DNA of 43,165 nt from a virus, in the IMG/VR virus record IMGVR_UViG_3300031774_001518, positions 1-43,165 of that record. One strand, given 5' to 3'. Numbering within the stretch: position 1 is the first letter of the stretch; every line of letters begins with the position of its first letter. Shown here piece after piece: positions 13,800 through 21,672 of this stretch. The notes below the pieces were generated by a model, which did not search any database, was not told the DNA's origin, and was given only the letters and a program-made list of their open reading frames with translations. The position numbers and the translations under genes were made by a program.

Positions 13800-15128
13800 A
13801 TGTCAGATACTTTACAGGCAAGAAAAGAAACAGCACAAGATAGAGTTGCAAAACCTATCACAGAAATACCAGAAACGACTCTTACAAATCAACAGATTGA
13901 AGATCGTCTTATAAAAGCAAGAATTGAAATGCTTATGTCAGCACCTTTCTTTGGTAATCTTGCAACAAGACTTAAATTAAAAGATGCTACTGATTGGTGT
14001 CCAACTGCCGCAACTGATGGCAAATACTTTTATTACAATAGACATTTCGTTGCCGCACTAAGCGACGGTGAAGTTGTTTTCTTAATGGGGCATGAAATAT
14101 TACATTGTGTGTATGATCATTTTGATGTAGATCGTAGAGGTGATAGAGATCCTAGACTTTGGAATATAGCAAATGACTATGTTATTAATGCAGACTTAAT
14201 TGATGCTAACATAGGCGAGCAGATTAAGTTAGTTGAGATTTGCTTTGATTGGAAATACAGAGGTCAAGTATCAGAAGAGATATACGACGACTTATTTAAA
14301 CAGGCTGAAGAAGAAGGCCGTGTTATTAATGTTGAGCCTCTAGACATACACTTAGATAGAACAGAAGGGGATGATGAGGGTGCAGGTGAGAATGAAGGCG
14401 AGGGCAATACAGAAGGAGAGTCTGGTCCTGCAAAATATACTGCTGATGAAAAAGAAAAAATACAGAATGAGTTTCAGAATGCTGTAATGCAATCAGCCAA
14501 GGCGGCAGGTGCTGGTAACTTACCAGGTGGTGTTAAAAGAATGTTAGACAAACTTCTTAACCCTACACTAGACTGGCGTGAACTACTTGCTATGCAAATC
14601 CAAAGCACTATTAGAAGTGACTACACATATCAAACACCAAGTCGTAAAGGACAAGACAGTGGTTTCTACTTACCAGGTATGGACAGAGAAACAACTATTG
14701 ATATTGTTGCGGCACTTGATATGTCAGGTTCTATTATGGACGAAATGGCAATGGACTTCTTAAGTGAGTTCAAAGGCATTATGGACCAATACACAGACTT
14801 TAACATTCACCTTGTATGCTTTGATACAGAAATTCATAACCCACAAGTGTTCACACAGAACAATATGGAAGAGTTTATGGATTACGAACTAGGCGGAGGC
14901 GGAGGCACAGACTTTGATTGTGTTTACAACTGGATGAAAGAAGAAGGTATTCAACCTAAGAAGTTGGTTATGTTTACAGATGGTTACCCTTGGGATAGTT
15001 GGGGCGATGAGTCTTACTGTGATGCATTGTTTATTGTGCATGGTGGAGGCTACGGCGGACGTTCACCAGAAGCACCATTTGGCATAACTGTTCCTTATAC
15101 AAGGGAAGAGTCAGGCTTACAAGGATGA
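13800..15128 (+). CDS. VWA-domain protein with HExxH metallopeptidase-like N-terminus
   Basis: 442 residues in two parts. The N-terminal part has H98-E99-I-L-H102 in GHEILHCVYDH, the zinc signature of the putative metallopeptidase family found with MoxR ATPases (DUF2201-like). An acidic, Gly-rich linker follows near 180-210. The C-terminal part has D307-x-S-x-S311 (LDMSGS), the MIDAS of von Willebrand factor A domains, and later the GGTDF and TDGYPW phrases. The protein should be the partner of the MoxR ATPase at 11587 and carries a near-identical promoter. A chaperone-like or metal-dependent role is likely for the pair; whether it cleaves protein is unknown. The stop overlaps the next gene by 4 bases. 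Confidence 0.85.
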   Translation: MSDTLQARKETAQDRVAKPITEIPETTLTNQQIEDRLIKARIEMLMSAPFFGNLATRLKLKDATDWCPTAATDGKYFYYNRHFVAALSDGEVVFLMGHEILHCVYDHFDVDRRGDRDPRLWNIANDYVINADLIDANIGEQIKLVEICFDWKYRGQVSEEIYDDLFKQAEEEGRVINVEPLDIHLDRTEGDDEGAGENEGEGNTEGESGPAKYTADEKEKIQNEFQNAVMQSAKAAGAGNLPGGVKRMLDKLLNPTLDWRELLAMQIQSTIRSDYTYQTPSRKGQDSGFYLPGMDRETTIDIVAALDMSGSIMDEMAMDFLSEFKGIMDQYTDFNIHLVCFDTEIHNPQVFTQNNMEEFMDYELGGGGGTDFDCVYNWMKEEGIQPKKLVMFTDGYPWDSWGDESYCDALFIVHGGGYGGRSPEAPFGITVPYTREESGLQG

Positions 15129-15424
15129 TATCAATATCAACTAATAAGATCCTCACAAAAGATCAAATTAACTTAATGCATGGTAATGATACCTACATGA
15201 AGATGCTTAAGAATAAGATTACTGTAGATGATTTTAAGATAGAAGATAAACTAGTTGATCAGTTATACGAGCCGTTGTATCATACACAAGGCTTTGTGTA
15301 TTACGAAATGTCAAATACATTCGGACATGGAACATTAGAGATACTGTTTGAGAGTGCATTGGATATGGAAAACTATCGAATAAACTTAGAAGTTGAATTA
15401 GGTTTAGATCAAATAGCAAAATAA
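15125..15424 (+). CDS. Hypothetical protein, 99 residues
   Basis: ATGA-type overlap with the VWA gene, so made together with it. Mixed alpha/beta: KLVDQLYEPLYHTQGFVYYEM then FGHGTLEILFESALDMENYRI. No Cys, no membrane segment. Not recognised; it may assist the MoxR/VWA pair, on position alone. After its stop, about 70 bases without a gene hold a weak hairpin (AACACT 15441 / AGTGTT 15470) and the motif described next. Confidence 0.62.
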   Translation: MISISTNKILTKDQINLMHGNDTYMKMLKNKITVDDFKIEDKLVDQLYEPLYHTQGFVYYEMSNTFGHGTLEILFESALDMENYRINLEVELGLDQIAK

Positions 15425-15459
15425 TTAACCATTTTTTTACAACACTTATTAAAACATCT

Positions 15460-15473
15460 GTTAAATAGTAGTG
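15460..15473 (+). promoter_or_regulatory. Possible T4-late-like promoter
   Basis: GTTAAATAGTAGTG resembles the T4 late box TATAAATA in its TAAATA core and lies 23 bases before the AAGGAGG ribosome site of the next gene. The 13-base string GTTAAATAGTAGT occurs again at 20697-20709 directly before another start codon. Without mapping it stays a weak call. Confidence 0.3.
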
Positions 15474-15495
15474 TTAAATTTAAAAGGAGGCCAAA

Positions 15496-15786
15496 GTGGC
15501 AAAACAAGATAACGTAAAAGAAGAAGCAGTTGCTGAAGCACCTGCTGTAAACGAAGAGGCAATGAGTGGAGAAAACGTTCCTGAGAGTATCGGACTTAAT
15601 GAATTGGCCGTTCTAGCACAGGTTGTTGACCTCGCAACTCAAAGAGGTGCCTTTAGGGCAAATGAACTTACCCAAGTGGGCCAAGTTTATGATAAATTAA
15701 ATGCTTTTCTAACATTTATTAGAGAGCAACAAGAAGCGAATGCAGAATCTGAAGGCGAAGCAGAATCTGAATCAGCAGGAGAATAA
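15496..15786 (+). CDS. Acidic conserved phage-type protein, GTG start
   Basis: 96 residues from GTG with a very strong ribosome site (AAAAGGAGG). Both ends are Glu/Ala-rich; the middle (LNELAVLAQVVDLATQRGAFRANELTQVG) is a helical segment that I associate with a conserved unknown family in marine T4-like phages. The strong site suggests high expression, and the acidic tails would suit a scaffold-like or adaptor role, which is a guess. The next gene begins 1 base after its stop. Confidence 0.65.
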   Translation: MAKQDNVKEEAVAEAPAVNEEAMSGENVPESIGLNELAVLAQVVDLATQRGAFRANELTQVGQVYDKLNAFLTFIREQQEANAESEGEAESESAGE

Positions 15787-15787
15787 G

Positions 15788-16411
15788 ATGGCAGATGTAA
15801 TGAAACATGTCGGCAAAGTAGGTGAGAAGCCAGTTGTCGTAGTATATAGAGAAGTTCCTAATGAACCAGAAAATGCTTTAGTAGTTGAGACTGGGTCACT
15901 AGATCCAGAACAGCATGACGCATTAATGAATGTTGTGCAAAGTGCTGAAGCACAAGAAAGCAATAACATTAGTGAAGTATTACATAGAAGAACTTTCCCA
16001 GATGGTTCTAACATGTTAACCGCTATGCATTATGCAAAGAAAATTAACAAAGTTGCAACTAACTTAGTATCACTAACACCTACACCACAACAAAGTGTAT
16101 CGTTAGATGAAGTTAATGCAGAGATTAGAAAAATTGAAGCAGGCAGTAATCCACCTCTAAACACAGAAGTAGATCCAAATGCTGTATCAGTTGAATCAGA
16201 TCCAATGTTAGCAGAGGCTGGACAAACAGAAGTAGCAAGTAGTGATGACCCTACGGAAGTAGCAAAAGGTATATTGCAACAGGCTCAGATTATGGAAGAT
16301 GATGTTAAGGCTATGCAGGCAGATATCGATCAAAAGAAAGCAGAAGCATACGCATTGGCACCAGAACTTACACCTAAGAAAGGTCCAGGCAGACCAAAAA
16401 AAGTAGTCTAA
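15788..16411 (+). CDS. Conserved phage-type protein with C-terminal AT-hook-like motif
   Basis: 207 residues; start at 15788 chosen for its position directly after the previous stop and the CAGGAG site upstream, although the frame opens earlier. The N-terminal region (KPVVVVYREVPNEPENALVVE, then HDALMNVVQSAEAQ and RRTFPDGSNML) resembles a conserved marine T4-like family. A helical, acidic middle follows. The C-terminus ends KKGPGRPKKVV, whose GRP core with flanking Lys is the AT-hook pattern that binds the minor groove of AT-rich DNA. Function unknown; DNA contact is a reasonable inference from the tail. Confidence 0.68.
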   Translation: MADVMKHVGKVGEKPVVVVYREVPNEPENALVVETGSLDPEQHDALMNVVQSAEAQESNNISEVLHRRTFPDGSNMLTAMHYAKKINKVATNLVSLTPTPQQSVSLDEVNAEIRKIEAGSNPPLNTEVDPNAVSVESDPMLAEAGQTEVASSDDPTEVAKGILQQAQIMEDDVKAMQADIDQKKAEAYALAPELTPKKGPGRPKKVV

Positions 16412-16424
16412 GTAAAGGACCAGT

Positions 16425-16763
16425 ATGTCCAACAAAGAAACCAAGATAGTAGTCTTGGGAAAGTCCACTGGTGTGGCTAAGGACTCCAAAAGAAGAGAGA
16501 TCCTTAGGGACATGAATGCCTCAGACGTTCCAGTAGAATTCATAGAGATAATTAAAGTATATACTTCCGATGGAAAAATTATACCATTTGAGGTTACTGA
16601 CTTAATAGATGCATTTTCACTAGACGACCTTAGAGACTTTTTACAAGAACGCAAGATTAATGATAGGGTAGATTTAGTTGAGATCTACCTTAATTTAGAT
16701 TTAGTGTTTACTAATTTAGAGTCTACAACCAACACAATATTCAAAAAACATTTCAAAGATTAG
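16425..16763 (+). CDS. Hypothetical protein, 112 residues
   Basis: Begins after a 13-base gap with a GTAAAGGAC site. The N-terminus is basic (KSTGVAKDSKRREILRDM), the rest acidic and helical (VTDLIDAFSLDDLRDFLQERK). There is no known motif. It ends just before the next promoter and so closes the unit that starts with the VWA gene or the 15496 gene. Confidence 0.6.
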   Translation: MSNKETKIVVLGKSTGVAKDSKRREILRDMNASDVPVEFIEIIKVYTSDGKIIPFEVTDLIDAFSLDDLRDFLQERKINDRVDLVEIYLNLDLVFTNLESTTNTIFKKHFKD

Positions 16764-16775
16764 CCTAAATACTGG

Positions 16776-16803
16776 TTGACAACTCTCCCTTTGATGCTAT
16801 ACT
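16776..16803 (+). promoter_or_regulatory. Sigma70-type phage promoter
   Basis: TTGACA (16776-16781), 16-base spacer, TATACT (16798-16803), leader with AAAAGGTAGGAGAG before the ATG at 16839. Fourth member of the TTGACA-16-TATWMT set. Confidence 0.78.
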
Positions 16804-16838
16804 ATATGTATAGTTTAAATAAAAAGGTAGGAGAGTTT

Positions 16839-17099
16839 ATGAATAACATTAACGAAATTAAAAGTGCAATCCAAAGGGGTGCTTTTTCTCATGATGAACT
16901 TAGTTCATTAATTGCATTTACTAGAAGCACAATGACTCAACAGGCTAAGGCTTCTATTAATGTTGGTGATCATGTATATGTGATCCAAAAGACTAAAAGA
17001 ACTTTAGGCAAAGTTGTTAAAGTCAACATCAAGAAGGCTATCGTTAATTTACCGCAAGGTCGTTATAGTGTTCCTCTTTCGATGTTAGAGGTTGCTTAA
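16839..17099 (+). CDS. Small KOW-like hypothetical protein
   Basis: 86 residues. The start at 16839 is set by GGTAGGAG and by the promoter, whose transcript would begin after an earlier in-frame start at 16776. An N-terminal helix (NNINEIKSAIQRGAF) is followed by a basic beta barrel-like segment (INVGDHVYVIQKTKRTLGKVVKVNIKKAIV), reminiscent of KOW or SH3-like folds that bind RNA or proteins. I recall similar conserved small proteins in cyanophages. The next start overlaps its stop by one base. Confidence 0.62.
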   Translation: MNNINEIKSAIQRGAFSHDELSSLIAFTRSTMTQQAKASINVGDHVYVIQKTKRTLGKVVKVNIKKAIVNLPQGRYSVPLSMLEVA

Positions 17100-17428
17100 T
17101 GATTGACATTCTGCAAGAAGTTACAGACTGGGGGAAATACAAGGTAAACAATGGAGTTTACCATGTAAGTTCCTCAGGTAAACTTGTAGGATATCAGGTT
17201 AATAAGGATGCAGAACTGCAAGTCCTTAAAGTGCCTAGCACACAATTCAGTAAAGCAAGACGTAAGTTTGTTAAAATTGGCGAAAGAGCAGAAGAACTAG
17301 GAAGTCATATTAAAAAGATTATGGGTTCTAAAGGTAATGTGTATCTATTAGATACAGAAAAAATGACCTGCACTTGTCCAGGATATACTTTTAGGGGAAC
17401 CTGTAAACATGTTAAAGAAATTATTTGA
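17099..17428 (+). CDS. SWIM zinc-finger protein
   Basis: 109 residues with the SWIM pattern C91-x-C93-x8-C102-x-H104 at the C-terminus (CTCPGYTFRGTCKH). SWIM fingers bind DNA or protein partners and often sit at the ends of larger proteins; here one stands in a very small protein. The N-terminal part looks beta-rich (GVYHVSSSGKLVGYQV) with a basic middle (KARRKFVKIG). A regulatory or nucleic-acid-binding role is likely. Its end overlaps the lipoprotein gene by 20 bases. Confidence 0.78.
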   Translation: MIDILQEVTDWGKYKVNNGVYHVSSSGKLVGYQVNKDAELQVLKVPSTQFSKARRKFVKIGERAEELGSHIKKIMGSKGNVYLLDTEKMTCTCPGYTFRGTCKHVKEII

Positions 17429-19826
17429 TTTACTTTTTATTCTTTTAATTATATTAGGCCTATCAGGTTTAGTTGGTTGTGCTAGTGGAGGAGGTAGTGC
17501 TGGACTAGTTCAAACTACAAATACAACACCAACACCCACACCCACAACAACACAACCTTATCAAACAATAGATGCATTTGGATACACATATGATACTATG
17601 CATGGAGATATAACAGTAACTTATAGTAGCGGTAGTTATCTAGATGATAGTAACTTCCCAAAAACAGACAAATACAAGATTGCTGACTATGGCTTCTTTC
17701 AAATTACCACCCAAGGTAGGCATGACGGAATGAGTAGAAATCCGCAGGAAACACAAGACGCAGGCCCTTTTTCAAATGCTGGCGTTGTTCACAGAGCGGA
17801 CCTCAACGGAGATGGCCACCAGGACTTTTACTATGAAGGGTTTTTTGAAGGCGACAGAGATGATATGCCTCGTTCATATTTACATGCATTTTTAAATGAT
17901 GGCAATGGGCACTTTGTTTATAGTCCAGAACTGTTTGCAGGAGGCACATCACCTTGTATTAATTATGATGACTTAGATTATAAAACAGACCCTAGTCATG
18001 AATGTGGGTATGTAAGACACTTACAGAGAAGCCTAGTTGCAGACTTTAATGGCGATGGTATAGATGACTTCTTTAAGTCTAGTATATTGCATTTAAGCAA
18101 TAACGGTATATTAGAAAACAAAGGCCAAAGCAATTTGCCAGACTGGATGTTTGCTATAGACAATGATCCTAACAGTCAAAACGGTGCATACTCACATGAT
18201 ATTGTTGCAGGTGATATAGACAACGACGGTGACTTAGATGTATTTGGAAATTGGCATCATAATGATGATAATACTCCTGTTGGTATGGGTGTTATACTAA
18301 ATGATGGTTCAGGTAACTTTAGCAATACTAATTGGAACTTTTATAAAATGCCTGCACCTTATGAAGTAGGTGCTTCAGAAATGCTTTGGAATACAACTGC
18401 CGCTATTGGTGACTTTGATAATGATGGTTATGTTGATGTTTCAGTCGGTTGGTTCAACCCTGGACAAGCAAAAGCATATGGTTTTGCTGAAACATTTGAG
18501 AATAGTGCTGGTGCAGTATTTTGGAATGACGGAAACATGGACTGGTCTAAAGTATGGACTGAACTACCTAGCAATTACTTTGGTGCAAATGGTAATGCTA
18601 ACGATATGGAAACTTTAGATATCAACAATGATGGGTATCTAGACATTGTGCTGGCATCAACTAAGCATGAGCCATACTATAATGGTAGAGTTATACAACT
18701 GTTTCTTAATAACGGTGATGGCACATTTACAGATGTATCAGAACAATATGGTTCCATAACAAAATATGTGGATGGCTCAGGTGATTGGTGGAACGGAGAA
18801 GGCTCGTTACATATATTAGACTTTGATGCTGATGGCGACTTAGATATAGTTGATAGTGTTAATGGAACTTATGTTTTAATTAACAATGGTGGTTCTTTTG
18901 AACTATACGATAACTTTCCTGACCAAGGAGAGTGTGGTGGTTGTAGATACTATCCTATAGAGATAGACGGTAAATGGCAGTATGACTTCATTGGATACAC
19001 ACAAGAAAGCACATATGATACACATACTTCAACGTTCTTTCAAGTATTAGACCCACCTATGGTAGAAATGATGCATGATATCACAACAAAACCTTTAGGA
19101 TATGCAGACAGTATTTTTAGAAGCACAATGCTACTTAACGATTTGAGAAATCAAACTAAAGGTAATAATCTTTTTGGTAAAATAGTAGATGATACTAATA
19201 TGATAGGTTACAGTCATAGTGGCCAAAGAGGAATAGGTATATTTGTTGCTGACTTTTCTGGAACTAATGAAGGTATTGTATTAGGCTTAGATTGGGAAAT
19301 GTTTAATTCTCATGTAGGAATAAGTTACAGCACAAATAATTTTGTTGGATACAACAAGACTAAATGGTATGGCACTGGTAAAGCAGACTTAGAAACAGAA
19401 TCCTTTAATCTGTTTGGAGAATTTACACATAAGTTTACAGATACATTGTTTGCTAAAGTAGGTGCTACAGTAAGCATAAGTGATGTTAAAGCATTTACAG
19501 AACAGGATAGTGCGTTTAACGTGCATGTAAATGAATTTGATATGACTGTGGGCAGTTTGTTTGCAGATATAAGTAAAGGATTCTCAACAAGCATAGGAAC
19601 TACATTTTTAACATTAGGTGCTGAATACTATGAAACTAGAGAAGTTGATATACTTTTTTCAAACAATCCTAATCTCAATAATAGTGATTTAAATTATACC
19701 CACAAAGAAGATTTATATGTAGGTAAATTTAGTTTTTATCACACATTTAATCATTTATACTTCAGTGCAGAATTAGATACTGAAGGAAGAGAAATATATC
19801 AATTAGGTTTTAGACTAAACCTTTAA
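17409..19826 (+). CDS. FG-GAP/VCBS-repeat lipoprotein with C-terminal beta domain
   Basis: 805 residues. Residues 1-24 look like a lipoprotein signal (KK, long hydrophobic run, lipobox LVGC24) and 35-50 are a Thr/Pro linker. The body holds six Ca-binding DxDxDG loops at about 131, 212, 269, 336, 404 and 472 (for example DLNGDG, DFNGDG, DIDNDGD, DFDADGD), the hallmark of FG-GAP/VCBS beta-propellers. From about 580 to the end the sequence alternates hydrophobic and polar residues and ends GFRLNL, like an outer-membrane beta-barrel or autotransporter domain. It would be exported and anchored in the outer membrane or face the outside. A phage-coded protein of this kind may change the host surface or serve adhesion. 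It overlaps a leftward SGNH gene by 17 bases at its end. Host-derived origin is possible. Confidence 0.8.
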   Translation: MLKKLFDLLFILLIILGLSGLVGCASGGGSAGLVQTTNTTPTPTPTTTQPYQTIDAFGYTYDTMHGDITVTYSSGSYLDDSNFPKTDKYKIADYGFFQITTQGRHDGMSRNPQETQDAGPFSNAGVVHRADLNGDGHQDFYYEGFFEGDRDDMPRSYLHAFLNDGNGHFVYSPELFAGGTSPCINYDDLDYKTDPSHECGYVRHLQRSLVADFNGDGIDDFFKSSILHLSNNGILENKGQSNLPDWMFAIDNDPNSQNGAYSHDIVAGDIDNDGDLDVFGNWHHNDDNTPVGMGVILNDGSGNFSNTNWNFYKMPAPYEVGASEMLWNTTAAIGDFDNDGYVDVSVGWFNPGQAKAYGFAETFENSAGAVFWNDGNMDWSKVWTELPSNYFGANGNANDMETLDINNDGYLDIVLASTKHEPYYNGRVIQLFLNNGDGTFTDVSEQYGSITKYVDGSGDWWNGEGSLHILDFDADGDLDIVDSVNGTYVLINNGGSFELYDNFPDQGECGGCRYYPIEIDGKWQYDFIGYTQESTYDTHTSTFFQVLDPPMVEMMHDITTKPLGYADSIFRSTMLLNDLRNQTKGNNLFGKIVDDTNMIGYSHSGQRGIGIFVADFSGTNEGIVLGLDWEMFNSHVGISYSTNNFVGYNKTKWYGTGKADLETESFNLFGEFTHKFTDTLFAKVGATVSISDVKAFTEQDSAFNVHVNEFDMTVGSLFADISKGFSTSIGTTFLTLGAEYYETREVDILFSNNPNLNNSDLNYTHKEDLYVGKFSFYHTFNHLYFSAELDTEGREIYQLGFRLNL

Positions 19827-20685
19827 ATTTTGGAATAGCAACTTCAGTTGCCCATTTTTCCTGTGCCCAACCACTTAGATGATGACAGTTATCGTGGTCT
19901 GGTTGGTCTGCAGAATTACTGCCAAGTCTTTCATTATCCCATTGTAAAGCAAAAGCAATACCTGGGTTCAATAGATTTGCTTCCGGAACAAAAGACCAAT
20001 CATTGTATAACTCGTCAAATACATTACGTTCATGCTTTTCATGTTCCCACTCTTCATCATTAGATATTTGAACACTTTGCATATAATTAAATGTGTTAGG
20101 TGCAAATAAGAACTTTACATTATGTCTTTGCATTTTACTTACGGCACTCTCCATTAGAAAATATTGTTTATGTGCTTCTAAGTCATCATCGTATAAATTT
20201 AAGTAATATTGTCTGAATGCGTAGAACTGCTCTTTGTTCATATGCCAATGTAGTTCAGGCCATTCTTCATTTGCTTCTTCATATGTTGACATAAGATTGC
20301 CAAATGTAACAAGACCTGTAATACTTTGTGCAATAATTGTAGGGTCAAAGTCAGGATCGTCTTTAGCAGGGTGGCAACGATCATTATCAAAAAACTTATC
20401 TACTGAATAATCTAATTGCTTTAATCCTAATGTAGGACTATATTTTTTACCTTTGTGATTCCAAACTACTCTACAAGCAGTAGTCCAATTAACAAGTATG
20501 TAGTCTGCTTTAAGCACGTCTATAGCATAATCTATCTGTAATCTTATACCAAAGTTGTCACAACCTACTCTCGCAATGTTATGATATTCCCAACCAAAGT
20601 GTTCTGCTATAAAATGCCCGTGTTCTGTTTTAGGAAAACTAGGGTCTCTACTGCTCCAACTACAACCACATACAACTAATCTCAT
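19810..20685 (-). CDS. SGNH/GDSL-like hydrolase paralogue 2
   Basis: 291 residues. Starts MRLVVCGCSWSSRDPSFP, with GCS in the place of GDS at residues 7-9. RVGCDNFGIRLQIDYAID is the next conserved block and VNWTTACRVVW the third. Near the end DNCHHLSGWAQEKW supplies D-x-x-H. The nearest relative in the window is the 279-residue paralogue at 21630 (same CGCSWSSRD start and NWTT block). A glycan or lipid ester is the likely substrate, by family only. No ribosome site is evident before the ATG. It is convergent with the lipoprotein gene (17-base overlap) and divergent from the GT10-like gene. Confidence 0.65.
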   Translation of the reverse strand: MRLVVCGCSWSSRDPSFPKTEHGHFIAEHFGWEYHNIARVGCDNFGIRLQIDYAIDVLKADYILVNWTTACRVVWNHKGKKYSPTLGLKQLDYSVDKFFDNDRCHPAKDDPDFDPTIIAQSITGLVTFGNLMSTYEEANEEWPELHWHMNKEQFYAFRQYYLNLYDDDLEAHKQYFLMESAVSKMQRHNVKFLFAPNTFNYMQSVQISNDEEWEHEKHERNVFDELYNDWSFVPEANLLNPGIAFALQWDNERLGSNSADQPDHDNCHHLSGWAQEKWATEVAIPKFKGLV

Positions 20686-20690
20686 ACAAA

Positions 20691-20709
20691 TATTTAGTTA
20701 AATAGTAGT
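20691..20709. promoter_or_regulatory. Divergent intergenic motif
   Basis: The short gap between two divergent genes holds TATTTA-GT-TAAATA (20691-20704), an inverted repeat giving a TAAATA core on both strands, and GTTAAATAGTAGT shared with 15460-15472. It may be a two-way late promoter, but the start codons are so near that leaders would be almost absent. Confidence 0.25.
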
Positions 20710-21672
20710 ATGGAAAAAGTGTTTATAGGAGACAACTATTATGCTATCGTAGAGTTACCATGGAATAAATCTCCAAATTTAGATCATATAAAAAACGATC
20801 TTAAAAGCGGAAAGGCAATGTTAGCAATATGGTTCTCAACTGAATCTATGTTTTATAAGCAAAAAGATTTTGTTTTGAACACAGAATACGACACATATGA
20901 AACTAATCCATTATATAGATCAGAACATGAGATGATTGCAAATCTGTTATTTAAATATAACTTAGATGAATATGTATTAATAGATAATAATCCATATAAT
21001 GAAATCCGTTTTTCTAATAATTGTATTTATGTTCCGAACTATGCTCGTAAAAATTGGGAAGAATGTGATGCTAAGGAATCACGTGATGCTGTCTTTAGTA
21101 GTTTTAACAGAAGGCCTAGTAGGTCAAGACTTACAATAGTAGATCACATACATACAAAAGACTCTGTTTGGAGTTGTGGAGAGTTAGATGAATATCAAAA
21201 ACATCAACTGCCCCAATTTAATCATTTAGATTTACCTAAAGTAGTCGACAAAGAGTTTACTCCGTTAGGCACTGGTATGGTTACACCTTATTGGCTATAT
21301 CAAACAGCATACTTTCATATCATCAACGAAACTGACACATGGTATGATCCTAACTATCTATTTGTTACTGAAAAAACATATAATTGTATTAACAGTAGAA
21401 CACCTTTTTTAATGGCAGGGCAACCTTACACACTTAGACATTTAAAAGAATTAGGCTTTAAAACTTTTTCTGATTACTGGGACGAAAGTTATGATGAAGA
21501 GTTATATACAACTAAACGTATAGATATGATTTGTAATTTAATAGATACAATAGAAAAAGATTATATGTCTCTATTTAATGAGGTGAAAGATATTTGTGAA
21601 TACAATTACAACCATTTAAGAACTTTTGATTATAGTCTTGAAAGTAAACTATCTACTTTTGGCTTCAAGTAA
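20710..21672 (+). CDS. GT10 fucosyltransferase-like protein
   Basis: 320 residues, the only rightward gene in the right half. The C-terminal half has FVTEKTYNCINSRTPFLMAG followed by LRHLKELGFKTF, DYWDESYDEE and an arginine/isoleucine helix. This is the pattern of GT10-type alpha-fucosyltransferases and related GT-B enzymes (a TEK nucleotide-sugar motif, then G-F-x-T-F and D-E-S-Y-D). The N-terminal half is not recognised. It would add a sugar to a glycan. Its end overlaps the convergent SGNH gene by 43 bases, and the SGNH gene on its left is divergent, so it sits as an inserted island among decoration genes. Family moderately sure, sugar unknown. Confidence 0.55.
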   Translation: MEKVFIGDNYYAIVELPWNKSPNLDHIKNDLKSGKAMLAIWFSTESMFYKQKDFVLNTEYDTYETNPLYRSEHEMIANLLFKYNLDEYVLIDNNPYNEIRFSNNCIYVPNYARKNWEECDAKESRDAVFSSFNRRPSRSRLTIVDHIHTKDSVWSCGELDEYQKHQLPQFNHLDLPKVVDKEFTPLGTGMVTPYWLYQTAYFHIINETDTWYDPNYLFVTEKTYNCINSRTPFLMAGQPYTLRHLKELGFKTFSDYWDESYDEELYTTKRIDMICNLIDTIEKDYMSLFNEVKDICEYNYNHLRTFDYSLESKLSTFGFK

